Origin: Floccularia luteovirens
Lineage: Eukaryota > Basidiomycota > Agaricomycetes > Agaricales > Squamanitaceae
Direction of reading: 5' to 3'
Length of the DNA: 64,000 nucleotides
Assembly (NCBI GenBank): GCA_009739215.1
Contig: VSJF01000006.1
Coordinates: forward strand, 992,001-1,056,000
In this document: positions 60,967-64,000 of the stretch, in pieces
How the letters are laid out: every line of letters starts with the position of its first letter
Numbering within the stretch: the first letter of the stretch is position 1
Program-made: the position numbers and the translations under genes
Notes under the pieces: generated by a model
What the model was told of the DNA's origin: nothing
Seen by the model: the letters and a program-made list of their open reading frames with translations, nothing else
Databases searched by the model: none

Positions 60967-62131
60967 TTAGCTATCAGTATGCATTGTCTCCCTCTTCAAC
61001 TTCTCCCTTTCCTCCAGGAGATCTTCGCCCCACGACCTAATTTCTGAATGTCGGATGTTGGGTATGCTACTGTCGAAAAATGATTGTAAATTTGTTCCAT
61101 GGTTCCGCTCATATTCAAGGGCTTGAAAAATCAGTACATTTAGCCTGAGCTTATATCATCACAGCTTACCCTGGGATGCCATCTCGAACCGATCCAGGTC
61201 TGCAAAGATGTGAACATCTTTTTGATCACTTTAGATAGTACAATAAACCTTTAACAAATCTAGCTTCTGGAGTTAACCCATCTTCATATTCCTTTTACAA
61301 GTTTTTAGATTCTGGTTTCAGCACCAGGATATAAATCAGAACACGAAGTATACTAACTTGCCATAGAGCAACCATTTTCTGAGCTGCGGCGCTGTTATGA
61401 AGCATTTCGTGTACGAAATTACGCATTGCTTCCTGATGAGTCAAGGTCATTGCTGGGTCGCCACAAAGTCAAAGTGTTCAGCGAACCGCTTCTAGACGTT
61501 GCTTCTCTGCTTTTGGAATGCATTCTTGTGGAGAAATATCTCCCACTAATGAAGAATTTCGGAGTCATGGTTTTATTTATAAAAAAACTGGGCTTGAAAA
61601 CTTGAAGTCTGACCTTGTGCCTCTGCAAGATCATGAACCAAGCACATCATCACACATCTAGATCGCATATCATGACAGTTATTACCAGGTGCAGGAAGTG
61701 AGCTCAAGATTCACTTGGAGATATCAAGGTTCCCTGAGTCAGAGCTAAGCATGGCGAGAACAGCCATTCTGTACATGTGGTCTGATATGCTTAATAATGA
61801 TATCACCACATTGTTTTAGTGCATATATCTCCACCTCTGCTGACCTTTCAGGGTTGGGTATCTACAAAACACATCAATACTGTTGTAATGGAGTATGGGT
61901 TCGAAGTTCGAACTACCTGATTGTTAAGCCATCCAGTACGTTTTTGGGTCTGACGCGTAGGCGGCCGTGTTAGTCAATGGTAACGATGATATATGCGAAC
62001 TATCGAACCTTAAGTTTCTCTAGGATATGTATAAATGCGAGCCTGTCAATAGACTCGTCCCTGGCACCAACGTAAAGAGGAGGAAAGACGCGTTTGATAT
62101 CTGGTCCGCAAGACGAAGAGAGGATCAACAT
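60967..62131 (-). CDS. HD-domain phosphohydrolase (HDDC2 / YfbR-type 5'-deoxynucleotidase)
   Basis: These enzymes dephosphorylate deoxynucleoside monophosphates. The gene is cut into about eight small exons, each with canonical splice signals, so no long frame shows. Joined, it reads DESIDRLAFIHILEKLK, TQKRTGWLNNQ, IPNPES, ISDHMYRMAVLAMLSSDSG, CVMMCLVHDLAEAQ, VGDISPQECIPKAEKQRLEA, EAMRNFVHEMLHNSAAAQKM, EYEDGLTPEARFVK, DLDRFEMASQ and ALEYERNHGTNLQSFF, ending ETMHTDS. The metal-binding set is complete: His in SDHMYRMA, the HD pair in VHDLAEA and the final Asp in DLDRFEM. The order and spacing match human HDDC2 and yeast YBR242W/YGL101W. The start is set at 62131 (MLILSSSCGPDIKR), the nearest in-frame ATG, but it could lie elsewhere. 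It converges on ADE16/17, with 186 bp between stop codons. Confidence 0.85.
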
Positions 62132-62588
62132 TGCAAGAGATGATGATGAACTTTTTAGATATCCGCTTATAGCTTTCAATTTGTGACATTTTAAATAGCA
62201 GCAGTTAATATTTCTTACCGAAATTTCCGAAGTTATATTATGGGTGCCCAAGAACAATATATATATCCACAATGTTTGGGAAACCAAGGTAATACATTGT
62301 ACCATAATTGGTGAATATAAAGAATGAATATCTAAACTTCATGCATAAACAAAATAACGTTGGCTTTTACTGTGTAAAAAGAACGGGTTTGTAAAATGAC
62401 TAGGAGCGGGAGATTTGTCCCAGAGTTCAGTTAAATTGGAGTGGCCGTCGCTGAACAATAATCCTTAGTGCCATAGTACTCGGTAAGCTATACCATACCT
62501 ACCTTGCTGTAGTGTTGAAGTATGTTGCTTTTGGGGAGGTACTTGAGGCGGAAGTTTTTTCATCTAAAATGCGACTTCCAGTTTAAGT
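62132..62588. other. Intergenic, no gene
   Basis: 457 bp holding the promoter side of the HD-domain gene and the 3' flank of the secreted-protein gene. No feature was recognised. Confidence 0.4.
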
Positions 62589-63627
62589 TCACAGAGGAAT
62601 CAAACGACATACTGCCTGAGCTTTTGAACGACCTGGAGGAAGAGCTCCACATAGCCTGCCAAGTCCAGGTCCAAACTGTAATTTCTTTCTGCCAAGCCCT
62701 GGTGCCGCGGATAGAACTTTGCCATTGCCTGGTTGGTTCTTAGGGTCACCTTGCCCTTGGTCTTCACCCATGATGCAATCAAGTGCGTTATCAGCTTGGT
62801 TGTTTGCATCTTGTTTGTTAACGTCTTGGTTGGCACCTTCGTCGTTCTGGTCAAGATGGTTATCGCCCACGGTAGAGTTAGCTGCTGCAGCAGCATCAGT
62901 TGCAGTCGCAGTCGCCGTCTCAGTCTCAGTCGCATTCTCAGTCGCAGTTGCAGTCTCAGTCGCAATCTCGGTCGCAGTCGCAGTTGCATTCTCAGTTGCA
63001 GTTGCAATCGCAGTCGCAGCAGGTGCGAAGCTTACCTACTCAGAAGTGGGGATGTGAGTAGCTCAAATTGAGAAGTAATAAGGTTGGACATACAACAGTC
63101 ACGGTCGTAGGTGCTGGACAATTCTGAGCAGCGCTATTGGAAGCGGCAACATCCGTTTCTTTGGCAGCTACAGTAGAATCCAAAACAACGTCCTCAGGTT
63201 GTGTGGCATTTGCTCCCGGCATGATCTTGTTGGGAGTGTCAACAACCTGGGTATCATTATTCATGGGCTGTGGGAGCATCAAAAGATGAACATTCAATAA
63301 ATGAATCCTGAGAACTTACACCTGTCCCATTTTTGGCTGACATGTTATCAGAAGCGACGTCCTGTAAAGTTGAAACAAATAATCGGCATTCAAATGAATC
63401 AAAATTAAGCACGGGAATGTGATACGAAGAACGAAATATGTTTGTACAGAAGGACTTACAACATCTACTTCCATATTCCTGTTCTGTTGTGTGTTCTATG
63501 AGAACGTTTGCTGCATATATAATATAAGAAAAGAACATACCGCAAGGGACGATTTAGCATAAATAGGTGTCGCAGACGCATTGAGCGCCAAACAAAGGAT
63601 TAAAAAAATCGCTGGTTGGAAAATCAT
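62589..63627 (-). CDS. Small secreted protein with Ala/Thr/Glu-rich tandem repeat
   Basis: The ATG at 63627 starts a signal peptide (MIFQPAIFLILCLALNASAT); an in-frame codon further up (63678) is less likely. Four short introns link NTQQNRNMEVDV, DVASDNMSAKNGTG, PMNNDTQVVDTPNKIMPGAN and VSFAPAATAIATATENATA. The repeat runs TATATEIATETATATENATE, then comes NSTVGDNHLDQNDEGANQDV with many Asn and Gln, and GEDQGQGDPKNQPGNGK. The C-terminus in this frame is SAAPGLGRKKLQFGPGLGRL to CRLIPL. The hexanucleotide repeat is open in more than one frame and another frame gives a different C-terminus (NYSLDLDLAGYVELFLQVVQ), so the last 50 residues are uncertain. N-glycosylation sequons (NAT, NGT, NST) are frequent. 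No enzyme domain is present; it may be a wall or effector-like protein, which is only inference. Confidence 0.62.
62884..63024. repeat. Hexanucleotide minisatellite (units like CAGTCG/CAGTCT) within the secreted-protein gene
   Basis: About 140 bp made of more than twenty imperfect 6-nt units of the form [GT]CAGT[CT] with G/T/A variation. The period is a multiple of three, so length changes keep the reading frame. It encodes the Ala-Thr/Glu-Thr-rich segment. Such tracts expand and contract readily. Confidence 0.8.
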
Positions 63628-63737
63628 AATAATAAAAGAGAATGTAGGTGTGCACAACGAAAGGTAAAATAGGATCACAGGTCAACTATGGTCAGAGAGG
63701 AAGAAAAGGTTGGGGGTTCGAAGAAAAAAGGTTTCGT

Positions 63738-63745
63738 TATTTATA
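63738..63745 (-). promoter_or_regulatory. TATA box candidate of the secreted-protein gene
   Basis: TATAAATA on the minus strand (TATTTATA on plus) lies 111 bp before the ATG at 63627. A strong consensus box at this distance fits an inducible or highly expressed secreted-protein gene. Position and match only; no expression evidence. Confidence 0.5.
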
Positions 63746-64000
63746 GTTAGGCCAAGAGGTTGATTATTATCATATTTACTCCAAATTTGCTTGGGATGCT
63801 GAGTGTAGAATAAGCAAAGTGGGGCAAGCTTTGTCTGTGGAGTTGCTATACGCGGGATGCATTCAAGACTGCACAGGGTCGACCAAGTATGTTATGCCGG
63901 ATGCAATCTTGCAATTGTAGTTGAGGGCAACCATGCCTGTCTTAACAACTGTCTCGTCCATCATGATTTGGCTAAGGCAAGCGATACAGAATAGAGCAGC

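Noticed and set aside
62600..63007. 135-codon Leu/Arg-rich frame through the hexamer repeat
   Set aside because: The repeat is open in several frames; the frame that connects to a signal peptide through clean splices is Ala/Thr/Glu-rich, so this one is treated as a shadow, though its C-terminal part may be used.

Overview
The window is nuclear DNA of a filamentous or mushroom-forming basidiomycete, most likely an Agaricomycete. Genes are compact and lie on both strands. Most are cut by many 45-70 nt GT-AG introns. Recognisable products include a Don1/FGD-type FYVE RhoGEF, an F-box/WD protein, a MYND-DUF4470 protein and a TEA transcription factor. I saw no rRNA, convincing tRNA, CRISPR, plasmid or viral gene.

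Layout. 1-9.8 kb: RSA4/Notchless (-), pirin (+), a Don1-like RhoGEF with PH and FYVE domains (-), and a SAM methyltransferase (+). 11-19 kb: a 149-aa protein consisting essentially of the Bud6/AIP3 N-terminal domain (+), a mitochondrial EngB-type GTPase (+), a decayed PARG-like fragment, a microbial-type PARG (-), ADE1 (+) and intronless HEM13 (+). 19.3-24.6 kb: POL1, the DNA polymerase alpha catalytic subunit (-). 25-36 kb: MYND/DUF4470 protein (+), flavin reductase-like protein (-), an MFS transporter (+), a TMEM170-like membrane protein (-) and the TEA factor (-). 36.9-48.6 kb: SWD3/WDR5 (+), a GRAM-TBC-EF-hand RabGAP (-), a single-pass membrane protein (-) and an F-box protein (+). 50-64 kb: an RNase H relic of a LINE-like element (-), a second MFS transporter (+), APP1 phosphatidate phosphatase (+), an F-box/WD protein (+), ADE16/17 (+), an HD-domain phosphohydrolase split into many tiny exons (-), and a small secreted protein with a hexanucleotide minisatellite (-).

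The content is mainly housekeeping: purine synthesis (ADE1, ADE16/17), heme (HEM13), ribosome assembly (RSA4, EngB), replication (POL1), chromatin (SWD3), and Rho/Rab control and polarity (RhoGEF, TBC, Bud6-like). It does not look like one operon-like system or a metabolite cluster, and I did not find a convincing new multi-gene system. The most useful observations are structural. Five genes show apparent frame breaks, and each is restored by removing one base, which suggests insertion-biased assembly errors or decay. There is also a GC-AG intron whose retention keeps the ADE16/17 frame open, a 15-nt microexon inside a zinc finger, a duplicated PARG relic beside a short inverted-repeat element, and a 5'-truncated retroelement next to a transporter with a damaged 5' end. 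Exon joins were made by eye from splice signals and family conservation; spans given are start codon to stop codon.
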